Positions 27,469-36,687 of a DNA stretch of 64,000 nucleotides are shown piece after piece. Numbering within the stretch: position 1 is the stretch's first letter; each line of letters begins with the position of its first letter. The stretch is from Alteromonas genovensis (GTDB lineage: Bacteria; Pseudomonadota; Gammaproteobacteria; Enterobacterales; Alteromonadaceae), in contig NZ_JAAAWO010000007.1 in the NCBI RefSeq assembly GCF_010500895.1, positions 62,001 to 126,000 of the forward strand. The letters are read 5' to 3'. Both the position numbers and the translations under genes were made by a program. The notes beneath the pieces are model-generated. The model worked only from the letters and a program-made list of their open reading frames with translations, had not been told where the DNA came from and did not search any database.

Positions 27469-30069
27469 CTACTTGGCATAGTTAGCAAGAAACTTATCAA
27501 AGTCACTTTGAAACGCTGTTTTTAAGCGAAGACACTGTTGAGATTCGTCTTGCATAATTTCTACACCTCGAGCCATACCTTCGTAACGGTCAGAAATCTT
27601 GCTATAAAACGTGTTCGCCATGGCAAGGTTTGTTTCAGAGCAGCTTGAAGACACAAATTCAGGCATGCGCGCTACGTGATAGTCAGGCATCTTCTTAATC
27701 AAGGCGTCAGCGTTATTATCAAGCCATTGATATACCAAGGTATGATCATCAAGATTTCTTGCCACCCGCGCAACCATATACATGGTGTTTGCTGGTGTTA
27801 TCTCATTGGTTAACGCCAAGTCTAACATCTTAAATACTGACTCCTTGTCGTCAAAACGCATGGAGTAAATCAGCGTACTTTTTACGTTTGGCAACTGCGC
27901 TTTTTTAAATGCACTTACCACCTCGTTAAACCACTTGGCGTTATCTTTATCTGCACTATTTTTTGTCGCAATAGCAATGGCAGTTCCGGCAAGGCCAGAA
28001 GAAACACTTGCTGGATCGTCGATATACTTTTTAGCGAGCACGTTACTCTTCTCAACCAGGCTATCGCTTTCGGCATACATACCTAAAAAGCCATACAGCT
28101 GGTTGCGAAGGCGAATAATGTCGGTCGAATCATCCTCTGCCTGAGTAAGGCTCAGTGAATCTAATAGTGGCATATAAGTGTTAGTCAGCAAGGTAGCATA
28201 CGCATCGCGATTGCTATCATTGACTAAGTAATCAAATTCTTGCAGTACACCAACAGCAGCGCGAATAACGGCAGGGTCTTCATCTGCACTTAACGCATTG
28301 AGTACTTTCATCACACTATCAACACTAACCTCATCAGCATTTAACAGTGCTTGGTAGTTATACAACACGTTTTTCTTCTCACGCTTGTTCAATACCTCAA
28401 TATTTGCCAGTAAATTGTCTAACTGCGCAGGCGAGATAGACCAGCGGAAATAACCTGTGGCATTGTCATTCGGATACACCCAGTCGGCCTCGGCTAGCTG
28501 AGGGAGGGTTGTAGTGGTTTTGTCGATAAACACAACCTCACTTTTCATTTCGCCGTTTTGCTGGTAGGTCAACTTAAGCGGTATGGCCCACGTTTTATCT
28601 TCTACCGATGCGCCAGCAAAATGGAAGCGAGACTGAGTGACTTTACCGTCTTCTGTAATATGAATGATGGGGTAGCCTGGCTGTTCTAGATAGGCTTTCA
28701 TCATTGCACTTAAATTAAAGTCGGATACGCCATCAAGCGCTCGCCACAAATCATCAGCTACCGTATTACCCCATGAATGGGTTTTCATGTAATTACGCAC
28801 GCCCTCACGGAAGCTGTCGGTACCGATTAGCGACTCAATCATTTGCAGGATCGATTCACCTTTTGAGTAATTAAGCCCCAAACCATCCATAACGTCTGGC
28901 TGACGTTTCACTACTTTTTTCACGGGCTTAACCGTTGGGCTTGCATCTGCACCAAAAGCCCCTTCTTGAACAAGGCGATCTGCGTAATTTAACTCAGGAT
29001 ATAGCGTCTTCATTGTGTGACTTGCAGCCCATGAAGCAAACGCTTCGTTTAGCCACAGATCGTCCCACCAGGCCATGGTCACTAAATTGCCAAACCATTG
29101 GTGGGCAAGCTCGTGCGCAATCACGTTAAGTGGGCCAGAGCGCTCAGTAACACTTGGGTTATCAGCTAAAAGCAATAGGCTATCGCGATAGGTAATTAGA
29201 CCCACATTTTCCATAGCGCCATGTGTGAAGTTAGGTACAGCCACAAAATCCATTTTTTTGTATGGATATTTGATGCCAAAGAAATCTTCCAAAGACGTCA
29301 GTATTTCTGGGGTATGCTTGATGACAAACTTCGTTTTGTCGATATAGCCTTTTGGCACATAAACACGACCTGGCACAGACAACCCTGTCATCTCAGTGCT
29401 ATCAAATGGGCCTACTGTGTAAGCGATAAGGTAGGTCGGCATAGGCTTTGTTTTTTCAAACTGAACGGTTTTTACGCCATCGCTTACCGACTCTTCAAGC
29501 ACAGGCGTATTTGATACCACTACCTGATGGGCAGGCGCGCTAATGGTCATTTGATATGGAATTTTAAAAATAGGCTCATCAAAGCTTGGAAACGCTTTTC
29601 TAGCGTGCATGTCTTCAAACTGGGTAAAGATATAATTGTTTTCTTCAAAACGAGACAGGTACATGCCGTCTGACGACGTGTTTACATTACCTTCAAACGC
29701 AATTTTAAGCGTGTAGTTGCCAGGCTTGATAACGTTCTCAGCCGTTCCCCAATTAATATCATAATCACTTTCCATAACGCTTAGCGACAATGAGTGCTGA
29801 GCATTGACTAACGCAGCAGACGTAATGGATAAATCGTGCTGATAAAAACCTACTTTTTGAGTCGGTGAATTGACAACAACGTCAATCTCCGTCGTCCCCG
29901 AGTACGATGGTTTATCTGGGTCGACATTTAAGTGAATACGTTGAAAGGTGGGGCTTACTGACGATGGCAGACGATATTCAACATCGGCTGCGTTAGCAAA
30001 ACTGCTCAATAGCATGTTTAATGTGAGCAGCACCGCTGCCGAACTAAACAGCGCAGTTATTCGTTTCAT
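27469..30069 (-). CDS. Exported M1-family metallo-aminopeptidase
   Basis: 866 aa from the ATG at 30067-30069, which begins a signal peptide (MKRITALFSSAAVLLTLNML..., likely cleaved after SFANA); an upstream in-frame start at 30129 is rejected. Gluzincin motifs: GAMEN exopeptidase motif at 284-288, HELAH zinc site at 319-323 with the third ligand Glu in NEAFASW. The C-terminal half is an ERAP1-like helical domain (about 540-866). It would trim N-terminal residues from peptides in the periplasm or outside, unlike cytosolic PepN. No lipobox is seen. Confidence 0.93.
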   Translation of the reverse strand: MKRITALFSSAAVLLTLNMLLSSFANAADVEYRLPSSVSPTFQRIHLNVDPDKPSYSGTTEIDVVVNSPTQKVGFYQHDLSITSAALVNAQHSLSLSVMESDYDINWGTAENVIKPGNYTLKIAFEGNVNTSSDGMYLSRFEENNYIFTQFEDMHARKAFPSFDEPIFKIPYQMTISAPAHQVVVSNTPVLEESVSDGVKTVQFEKTKPMPTYLIAYTVGPFDSTEMTGLSVPGRVYVPKGYIDKTKFVIKHTPEILTSLEDFFGIKYPYKKMDFVAVPNFTHGAMENVGLITYRDSLLLLADNPSVTERSGPLNVIAHELAHQWFGNLVTMAWWDDLWLNEAFASWAASHTMKTLYPELNYADRLVQEGAFGADASPTVKPVKKVVKRQPDVMDGLGLNYSKGESILQMIESLIGTDSFREGVRNYMKTHSWGNTVADDLWRALDGVSDFNLSAMMKAYLEQPGYPIIHITEDGKVTQSRFHFAGASVEDKTWAIPLKLTYQQNGEMKSEVVFIDKTTTTLPQLAEADWVYPNDNATGYFRWSISPAQLDNLLANIEVLNKREKKNVLYNYQALLNADEVSVDSVMKVLNALSADEDPAVIRAAVGVLQEFDYLVNDSNRDAYATLLTNTYMPLLDSLSLTQAEDDSTDIIRLRNQLYGFLGMYAESDSLVEKSNVLAKKYIDDPASVSSGLAGTAIAIATKNSADKDNAKWFNEVVSAFKKAQLPNVKSTLIYSMRFDDKESVFKMLDLALTNEITPANTMYMVARVARNLDDHTLVYQWLDNNADALIKKMPDYHVARMPEFVSSSCSETNLAMANTFYSKISDRYEGMARGVEIMQDESQQCLRLKTAFQSDFDKFLANYAK

Positions 30070-30261
30070 TATAATTATTCCATGTGTGAAGCAGTGCAAT
30101 ATCGCCGCTGCAATGTTTTTCCACCGCATAGAATAAAAGGGATCAAGGACTACGGCAATGCCAAGCTCACATAATCAATAATGAAATTGTTACCGTTCGT
30201 TTCAAGCCTGACAATTGGTAGGTTCGTCGCAAGTAGTTGATTTAGTCAATGGCTCAATTAA

Positions 30262-30282
30262 AGAGGCCTTAGCGGCCTCTCC
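30262..30282 (-). terminator. Weak terminator hairpin after the chemoreceptor gene
   Basis: AGAGGCC-GCTAA-GGCCTCT on the minus strand directly after the stop, then TTTAATTG, a poor U-tract. Confidence 0.55.
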
Positions 30283-32202
30283 TTAGAAACGATAGCGCCT
30301 AAGCTGCGCTTGCATTTGCTTAATTTGATCAACTAACTCATTGCAGCTTATTGCCACCTCGGTGGCATAATTGCGATTAGCATCACCAACGGCCTTAATA
30401 CTCTCAACCCCTTGAATAACGTTTCTCGCTACCTCTTTTTGCCCTTGTGCAGTATGCGAGGCCTCTTGGTTTAATCTAGTAATACGAGCCACTGCACCTA
30501 GTGCTTGTTCCAGTGAGACTCCTGCATTTTTAGTCACTTCAAGGGTATTATAAGCCGTATCTTTATTGCGATTCATTTTTGATGCGGCTTCTCTGCTACC
30601 TTGTTGTAAACGTTCAATCATAATGCGAATTTCTTCTGTCGATGACTGCGTTCTGCTTGCCAGAGAGCGAACTTCATCGGCAACAACAGCAAAGCCTCGT
30701 CCTTGCTCACCCGCCCTAGCCGCTTCAATTGCCGCATTTAATGCCAGCAAGTTTGTCTGCTCGGCAATGTTGCGTATCACTTCCATCACGCCACTTATTT
30801 CTTCACTGGCTTGCGCTAACTCATCAATGACTTTAACAGACTCATCAACATCATTAGCCTGGGCTTGAATGTCGTCGATAGTTTGCGCAAGCACGCTTAC
30901 GCTAGTTCTGGTGTCGCTATCTGCCGCTGTGGCAGCTTCACTGGAACTGGTGATACTGGCAGAGACGTTATCAGTATTCTCTTGCAGAAGAACGATTGCA
31001 GAATCAATTTTATCGGTTTCTAAAGAAAGTAACGACACTGACTCGCTAGACTGCTCTGCCGTTTTATTAAGCAACTGTGATTTAGTCAGCATACCGCCGG
31101 TTGTGGCATCTACGTTTTGCAATGTCTCTTGAAGCTGGCCTAATAGTTGATTAAATGCTCTAGCCATTTGCCCAAACTCATCCCCCCTTTTGCCTTCAAA
31201 CCTAAAAGTAAGGTCGCCTTCGCCAGAGGTTAAGTTAGTTACCACAGCAATAAACTCCTCAAGGGGCCTACCCACTATGTATTTTACGAGCAACCATATC
31301 GTAATAAGTACACCTGCACTGGCCACCAGTACTTTTGCAATCACCGCAAAAACAGCTGCGCTTATCAGCGACGATTTTTCACTTTGTGACGCGACCAAAA
31401 TAATATCGTAGCCCCACGGTTTAAAAGGCACGATAGTTGTCGACCATTTGTCATTATCATTGAGTGCAGACTGCACTGTTTGCTCATTGACATGAGACGA
31501 GTGCATGCGAATATTGCCCTTACCATCTCTCAAGGCGACGAAGCCTTCATCAAGAAGGTGGCTTTTCTTAATTGCATCCTCGAGCACGTTTAAATCTGCA
31601 GAATAGCCAACGTACCATATGCCAATAACACGGCCTTGGGCGTTGAACATGGGCTCATAGCCAGTGAGATAAGGGCTACCTAGAATATCTACCGCACCGT
31701 AATAAGCCTGTTGTTGCTCTATTTGTTTTATAGCCTTACCGGATGGAGCGAGCTTAGTACCGATAGCTCGCGCACCATTTTTAATAACGTTGGTACTAAT
31801 CCGTATATAATCATTGCCCGTTTTACTGAATAAGGTGGCGGTACCGCCCATTACGTCAGTCAACTCGTCTACCAATGAAAAGTCGTTAGCTTGCGCTTGA
31901 GAACCGAGAAATAATTGTTGAGCTGGTGTGTCTTTTACGGTGACAACCCCACCATGACTTGGAACGCCCAGCGCTTCGCCTCGCTGCTTGAGCAGCGACA
32001 TACTGCTTTTCACTCGCTCAAGTACAATAGCGTCAGTAACGGTGAGAATATTAACGAGCCTGTCCGCTGTGTTTTGTTTTTGCGTTTCTATCTGCTTTAC
32101 GACATTGGAAGACGTGGTGACTACCGTGATAATTGCGATAACCAAGGCTAATAAGGCGATGACAGAACAAATTGCTAATAAAAACTTACGCTGGATCGAC
32201 AT
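30283..32202 (-). CDS. Methyl-accepting chemotaxis protein with single Cache-type sensor
   Basis: 639 aa. TM1 about 6-29; periplasmic Cache domain (about 30-275; [41 protein letters not shown] in parts) of the sCache/Cache3 type; TM2 about 283-307; HAMP; then the signalling coiled coil with the hairpin tip [20 protein letters not shown] and [10 protein letters not shown]. No C-terminal CheB/CheR docking pentapeptide is seen. The ligand is unknown. Transcribed alone; no che genes nearby. Confidence 0.93.
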   Translation of the reverse strand: MSIQRKFLLAICSVIALLALVIAIITVVTTSSNVVKQIETQKQNTADRLVNILTVTDAIVLERVKSSMSLLKQRGEALGVPSHGGVVTVKDTPAQQLFLGSQAQANDFSLVDELTDVMGGTATLFSKTGNDYIRISTNVIKNGARAIGTKLAPSGKAIKQIEQQQAYYGAVDILGSPYLTGYEPMFNAQGRVIGIWYVGYSADLNVLEDAIKKSHLLDEGFVALRDGKGNIRMHSSHVNEQTVQSALNDNDKWSTTIVPFKPWGYDIILVASQSEKSSLISAAVFAVIAKVLVASAGVLITIWLLVKYIVGRPLEEFIAVVTNLTSGEGDLTFRFEGKRGDEFGQMARAFNQLLGQLQETLQNVDATTGGMLTKSQLLNKTAEQSSESVSLLSLETDKIDSAIVLLQENTDNVSASITSSSEAATAADSDTRTSVSVLAQTIDDIQAQANDVDESVKVIDELAQASEEISGVMEVIRNIAEQTNLLALNAAIEAARAGEQGRGFAVVADEVRSLASRTQSSTEEIRIMIERLQQGSREAASKMNRNKDTAYNTLEVTKNAGVSLEQALGAVARITRLNQEASHTAQGQKEVARNVIQGVESIKAVGDANRNYATEVAISCNELVDQIKQMQAQLRRYRF

Positions 32203-32335
32203 ACAATTTTCGCTCGCTCATGAAGATTGTTAATGCTAATTGCTACTTATTTTTATTCAGGCACCTTCCCTAGCTAACGCACTCCATATACTTAAATTTA
32301 GGTAACTTTTTCCATAGAGCAAATTTTTTTATCAT

Positions 32336-32587
32336 TTACTTCATATTCACCTTACCGCCAATCATTTTTAGAGAGGGGGTTCCTCGAATTAATGAATCCC
32401 GTGCAAATTGTTGTTCGCAGTTAGGGCATATGCCCTCTTCTTTTGTGAAGTCTTCAACTATTCGCTCTTTGAAACACTTAACCAACGCCCCTTTACCACC
32501 TTTTTTATATTTATAGAGTAAGGTTTTACACTTAGCACAATAAATCTGAACGGTTTTTTCCGGGGCTTTTTTTCGGGGTTTTGCCAT
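32336..32587 (-). CDS. Small zinc-ribbon protein of unknown function
   Basis: 83 aa from the ATG at 32587 (GCGAGG upstream); an upstream frame to 32626 would add 13 residues. A basic N-terminus (MAKPRKKAPEKTVQIY) is followed by two Cys pairs, CAKC (about 18-21) and CPNC (about 52-55), the spacing of a treble/zinc ribbon. The middle is Lys/Gly-rich (KYKKGGKGALVKC). It could bind nucleic acid or a ribosomal or transcription partner, but no family name is recognised. Confidence 0.75.
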   Translation of the reverse strand: MAKPRKKAPEKTVQIYCAKCKTLLYKYKKGGKGALVKCFKERIVEDFTKEEGICPNCEQQFARDSLIRGTPSLKMIGGKVNMK

Positions 32588-32780
32588 CAATACCTCGCTA
32601 ATACTCATTCTGCGTTTTGCTACCATTGTACAATCGCAGCATGGTGTTATTTTCAGCTATACTTTAACAGACGTAAACACGACTCACTGTTTCTTTCCTT
32701 TATTGGCTAAACTGTTTTAGAGAATCTGAATGATGAGCGTCCTATAACGGATTTATTTACAACGATTAAAGGTAACCTTC

Positions 32781-33185
32781 ATGAAATTTATTTTCGCACT
32801 GTGTCTTTTGCTTTCAATGCCTGTATTTGCTGGCACGGCTATCATCATTAATGCCAACAATACCTCCGGCATTGACGTTGAAATGGTAAAGCGCATTTAT
32901 CTTGGTAAATCAAAAGCGTTTCCTGATGGGAGCAGAGCTATCCCCCTTACGTTTGAAACAGGTAATGGACTTCGAAATATATTTAACAAAGACGTACTTG
33001 GAAAATCTGAATCTCAATATTCAGCCTTTTGGTCGAAACTTGTATTCACGGGTCGAGGAACGCCACCTGAAATGATTTCAAACGAAAATGAAATGCTAAC
33101 GCTTGTTGCTACAAACCCGAACACTATCGGCTTTATTGATGAGAGCAAAGTTGATGGCTCAGTAAAAATTGTAGGCACGTTCTAG
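32781..33185 (+). CDS. Small periplasmic PstS-like (phosphate-binding-type) protein
   Basis: 134 aa. Signal peptide MKFIFALCLLLSMPVFAG, then one lobe of a periplasmic binding fold: IIINANNTSGIDVEMVKRIY, LGKSKAFPDGSRAIPL, FWSKLVFTGRGTPPE and VATNPNTIGFIDES. These are the signatures annotated as phosphate ABC transporter substrate-binding in many marine gammaproteobacteria. It is half the length of PstS and has no transporter genes nearby, so phosphate transport is doubtful; a scaffold or stress role is possible. Confidence 0.75.
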   Translation: MKFIFALCLLLSMPVFAGTAIIINANNTSGIDVEMVKRIYLGKSKAFPDGSRAIPLTFETGNGLRNIFNKDVLGKSESQYSAFWSKLVFTGRGTPPEMISNENEMLTLVATNPNTIGFIDESKVDGSVKIVGTF

Positions 33186-33227
33186 CGTTTGGTTCGATTA
33201 ACTCGCCGGTTCAGTTTAAAAGAAATG

Positions 33228-33265
33228 CGCAGTACGGTTCCCCCTGTACTGCGATTTGATTCTTT
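33228..33265 (+). terminator. Terminator after the PstS-like gene
   Basis: CGCAGTAC and GTACTGCG (8 bp) around a C-rich loop, followed by ATTTGATTCTTT. It lies 42 bp after the stop. Confidence 0.65.
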
Positions 33266-33275
33266 CACCCTCGTA

Positions 33276-34184
33276 CTAGCTTGGATATTCGGCAAGGTAA
33301 TTTAAGTTAGTAAACGCAGTGATAACATCCTTAGCAAAATCTACTCTGGGATTAGAAAGCGCGCCCTTTTTCCATACTAAGTATAAATCATTCTCTGGAC
33401 CAGGCTTGCCCAGCTGAATAAGCTCTCCCTGCCTTATGCCTTGCTTGCAAAGGTAATCGGGCAACACTGAATAACCAACCCCCGACGTAACTATAGACGC
33501 GATGGCTCTTATATCTGGGCAGATGGCTGCCACGGGCGAGTCGCATTTGGCATTAAACACATCAGCAAAGTAGCGGCGAATAAGCGGAAGTTGTTCATCA
33601 TAAGCGACCACTTTATGCGTATTTAATAGAGAAGCTGTCACCTCCCGCTCTCCTATCAACTTGCCCTGAACTCGATTCATAACAAGGATGAGTCGCTCTT
33701 TGTCCAGTTTTTGATATTCATACATAGTTGATTCTGGCTCTGACCCAGTAATAGCAAGTTCAGCCACGTCGTTTTTTAACAGGCCATAAATATCTGTTTT
33801 ATTGCCGGTATGGACAACCAGGTTGACTCTATCGGCCTGCAGCAGATTGGCAAGTGTTGGCCCCGCCACAGAGCTGAGGTACTCAGCGGGCCCAGCAAGG
33901 TGCAGTGTACCGTGGTCTGTTGAAGCTCGACTTCGAATTGACGCCACTTTTTGCTCAAGAATGTCGATGTGACTAGATACTTGAAGCGCCAGATCATCGG
34001 CAATTGGGGTTGGCTCAACGCCTCTCGCTTTTCGAATAAACAGCTCCTTCCCCACAATGGACTCCATTGCTTGGATATGCGATGTAACTGCAGGCTGTGA
34101 CATATGCAGCCTTGATGCGGCCCGAGTAATGTTGCCACTGCGATACACTTCAACAAAGGTTTTTAACTGCGTAAGATATGACAT
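33276..34184 (-). CDS. LysR-family transcriptional regulator
   Basis: 302 aa from the ATG at 34184, where the family N-terminus begins (MSYLTQLKTFVEVYRSGNITRAAS); in-frame starts at 34196 and 34268 are possible. Winged HTH at about 1-60 (SRLHMSQPAVTSHIQAMES), linker helix, then two-lobed effector domain (about 90-295). It is divergent from the DJ-1-like/YqhD-like pair with about 118 bp between starts, the standard LysR layout, so it probably controls them. Effector unknown, perhaps a reactive carbonyl. Confidence 0.88.
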   Translation of the reverse strand: MSYLTQLKTFVEVYRSGNITRAASRLHMSQPAVTSHIQAMESIVGKELFIRKARGVEPTPIADDLALQVSSHIDILEQKVASIRSRASTDHGTLHLAGPAEYLSSVAGPTLANLLQADRVNLVVHTGNKTDIYGLLKNDVAELAITGSEPESTMYEYQKLDKERLILVMNRVQGKLIGEREVTASLLNTHKVVAYDEQLPLIRRYFADVFNAKCDSPVAAICPDIRAIASIVTSGVGYSVLPDYLCKQGIRQGELIQLGKPGPENDLYLVWKKGALSNPRVDFAKDVITAFTNLNYLAEYPS

Positions 34185-34302
34185 CGACCGACCCATCAGA
34201 TTATTGATGGCTGATACTAACTTATCTGACTTCTCGTGCCAATTAAACCTCCGTAAGATGCAGCCCATCGAAGCATTTGGCTTAAATTAATAAGGATTTT
34301 TT

Positions 34303-35190
34303 GTGAACAAGACACTACCGATATTATTACTTATCTCATCATCATCGCTATCACTGAGCGCTTTCAGTCATGGGCACGAAAGTGGAAGCGGTGAAGGTCA
34401 TGAGAGTCAGACTGATACCAAAGGCGAGGTACTGGTACTGCTATCAAGCGAAGATAGAATGCAGCTTACAGAAGGTAAAACTGAGCCGACGGGTTATTAT
34501 TTAAATGAGTTTGGCGTACCCGCAAAAGCATTGGTCGACGCCGGTTACACTCTAGTGTTAGCTACGCCGAAAGGCAATGCGCCCGCCGTAGACAGTAAAT
34601 CGGTGATCCCACAGTATTTTGGCGGTGACAGTGCTTACATGGAGCAAATACAACGCTTTGTTGCCTCTATTGATGGCATTGACGATACCCTATCGCTTTC
34701 AGAAGTCATCGATGCAGGTTTAAACAACTACAAGGGCGTGTTTATTCCTGGCGGCCATGCCCCACTTATCGACTTAGCCAACAACCCTGAAGTGGGTAAA
34801 ATTTTGAGCTATTTTCACAGTGCAGAAAAGCCCACCGCGGCAATATGCCATGGCCCTATCGCGCTTTTATCAGCACAAAACAACCCTGAAGCGTTTAATT
34901 CATCGCTTAAAAGCCAAGCCGATGCAGAGGCTGACGACTGGATTTACGCGGGTTATGAAATGACGATTTTCTCACAAGGCGAAGAAGAGTACTTTGAGAG
35001 CACCCTTACCGATGCAGGCTTACTTTACTATCCTTCCGATGCTATGAGCACTGCTGGCGGCGACATGAGATACGAAGAAATGTGGGCCCCTCATGTAGTT
35101 GTAGATCGCGAGCTAATTACGGGACAAAACCCTTTTTCAGACAAACTACTCGCTGAAAAGCTTATTAACCAACTGAATGAACAAGACTAA
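34303..35190 (+). CDS. Exported DJ-1/PfpI-family protein (class I glutamine amidotransferase-like)
   Basis: 295 aa from a GTG start at 34303 (AAGGA six bases upstream). The N-terminus MNKTLPILLLISSSSLSLSAF is a signal peptide, followed by a His/Gly/Glu-rich stretch (SHGHESGSGEGHE). The DJ-1 fold follows (about 42-290) with nucleophile-elbow Cys182-His183 in AAICHGP and conserved Glu69. The Hsp31/glyoxalase-III-like length and cap region suggest an aldehyde-handling enzyme. An exported version next to a cytosolic aldehyde reductase is unusual. Activity is inferred from family only. Confidence 0.85.
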   Translation: MNKTLPILLLISSSSLSLSAFSHGHESGSGEGHESQTDTKGEVLVLLSSEDRMQLTEGKTEPTGYYLNEFGVPAKALVDAGYTLVLATPKGNAPAVDSKSVIPQYFGGDSAYMEQIQRFVASIDGIDDTLSLSEVIDAGLNNYKGVFIPGGHAPLIDLANNPEVGKILSYFHSAEKPTAAICHGPIALLSAQNNPEAFNSSLKSQADAEADDWIYAGYEMTIFSQGEEEYFESTLTDAGLLYYPSDAMSTAGGDMRYEEMWAPHVVVDRELITGQNPFSDKLLAEKLINQLNEQD

Positions 35191-35209
35191 TAAGGACGAA
35201 AAACTGACT

Positions 35210-36364
35210 ATGCTTAATTTTACATTTAAAAATCAAACAGAAGTGCTTTTTGGAAAGGGCCAACTCAGTGAAGTAGCCTCTCGTTTACCACACAATGCAA
35301 AGGTGCTATTTCTTTACGGTGGTGGCTCGATTAAAAAAAACGGCATTTACGATAAAACCGTAGAAGCACTTGGCGATGCCGAGGTTGTAGAATTTCACGG
35401 TGTTGAGCCAAACCCGGAATTTTCGACGCTGATGAAAGCCGTTGAAGTGGCTCGTGACAACAAGGTTAACTTTATCCTCGCTGTGGGTGGCGGAAGTGTT
35501 ATCGACGGTGCAAAATTTGTCGCTGCTGCAGTCAACTTTGCTGGCGACCCATGGGATATCTTAATTAAAGAAGCACCGTTTGAAAATCCATTACCTATCG
35601 GTGCCGTTCTTACACTGCCTGCAACTGGCTCAGAAAGTAATGGTAATTCAGTGGTAAACCGTAAAGAAACCTCACAAAAGCGCGCGTTTTCATCTGAATC
35701 TGTACAGCCGGTGTTTGCAGTACTCGACCCTGAATTTACCTATTCGCTGCCGATGCGACAGGTATCAAATGGTGTGGTAGACGCCTTTGTGCACGTTATT
35801 GAGCAGTACCTCACCTACTCAGTTAACGCGCCGTTACAAGACAGGTTTGCAGAAGGCATTTTGCAAACGCTTATTGAAGAAGGTCCTAAGTCACTAGCAA
35901 CACCTACTGATTACGACGTAAGAGCAAACGTAATGTGGTCAGCGACAATGGCGTTGAATGGTCTTATTGGCAAAGGCGTTCCACAAGATTGGGGCACTCA
36001 TATGATTGGCCACGAATTGACGGCACTTCACGGTTTAGACCATGCGGTAACGCTAGCTATCGTATTGCCTTCGCTGATGTATGTGCAACGTGACAGCAAG
36101 AAAGAGAAGATTTTGCAGCTTGGTGAGCGCGTATTTAATATTTCAGAACACAATGAAGAAAAGGCCATAGATTTGACCATTAAAGCCGTTCAAGATTTCT
36201 TTGAAACAATGCAGGTCAAAACTCGCTTATCTGATTATGATATCGATAAAACAGCCATTGATGGATTAGTTGATAACCTAGAGCGCAACGGCCTAACTGC
36301 GCTTGGTGAGCACGGCGATATTGACCTAGTAAAGGCAAGAGAAATTCTCACGCTGGCTGCCTAA
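35210..36364 (+). CDS. yqhD: Iron-containing alcohol dehydrogenase, YqhD-like aldehyde reductase
   Basis: 384 aa (E. coli YqhD 387). The ATG at 35210 gives MLNFTFKNQTEVLFGKGQL, aligned with YqhD; a start at 35177 inside the preceding gene is possible but its residues are not family-like. NAD(P) motif GGGSVIDGAKF; metal ligands in VVDAFVHVIEQ (Asp, His), GTHMIGHELT and LHGLDHAV (His). YqhD reduces short aldehydes with NADPH and protects against lipid peroxidation products. It likely forms an operon with the DJ-1-like gene under the divergent LysR regulator. Confidence 0.9.
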   Translation: MLNFTFKNQTEVLFGKGQLSEVASRLPHNAKVLFLYGGGSIKKNGIYDKTVEALGDAEVVEFHGVEPNPEFSTLMKAVEVARDNKVNFILAVGGGSVIDGAKFVAAAVNFAGDPWDILIKEAPFENPLPIGAVLTLPATGSESNGNSVVNRKETSQKRAFSSESVQPVFAVLDPEFTYSLPMRQVSNGVVDAFVHVIEQYLTYSVNAPLQDRFAEGILQTLIEEGPKSLATPTDYDVRANVMWSATMALNGLIGKGVPQDWGTHMIGHELTALHGLDHAVTLAIVLPSLMYVQRDSKKEKILQLGERVFNISEHNEEKAIDLTIKAVQDFFETMQVKTRLSDYDIDKTAIDGLVDNLERNGLTALGEHGDIDLVKAREILTLAA

Positions 36365-36403
36365 CGCTCAAGCCCCTAGTTGTAGGCTAATTACGCTGCA
36401 GCA

Positions 36404-36433
36404 CTATTACAAATAGCGCTATTACAAATAGCG
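36404..36433 (+). repeat. Exact tandem duplication of a 15-bp unit
   Basis: CTATTACAAATAGCG occurs twice with no gap. Each copy is itself a hairpin (CTATT/AATAG), so the pair could act as a double dyad; slippage is the simpler view. Confidence 0.85.
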
Positions 36434-36462
36434 CATACGCCTAAGCTAGTAGGCATCAATAC

Positions 36463-36503
36463 CGCGCTAATAAGTAGAACAAATGAGTCTGCTTATTAGC
36501 GCG
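36463..36503 (+). terminator. 12-bp stem-loop after the YqhD-like gene
   Basis: CGCGCTAATAAG (36463-36474) pairs perfectly with CTTATTAGCGCG (36492-36503); loop 17 bases; followed by AGTTTATGCTCATTTT, a weak U-tract. Confidence 0.6.
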
Positions 36504-36687
36504 AGTTTATGCTCATTTTAACCCGCCTATCCTTCATTTTTTTAATTTTTGCTCTTCCTTTTTTCTTTTCTTCTGCAACCCATACTAGCAACAGAATCCT
36601 CATAATCTGTTTTGGTCGTATTACTTTCTTGATTTTTGCCCCCTAACCGTTACTGTATTAATCAATATATGGGTTAGGACTATCATC

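Larger units (their letters stand above)
36365..36687 (+). other. Intergenic region before the GGDEF-EAL gene
   Basis: 323 bp. It holds a tandem 15-bp duplication (36404-36433), a 12-bp stem-loop (36463-36503) and a T-rich stretch (36535-36580). No gene. Confidence 0.7.
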
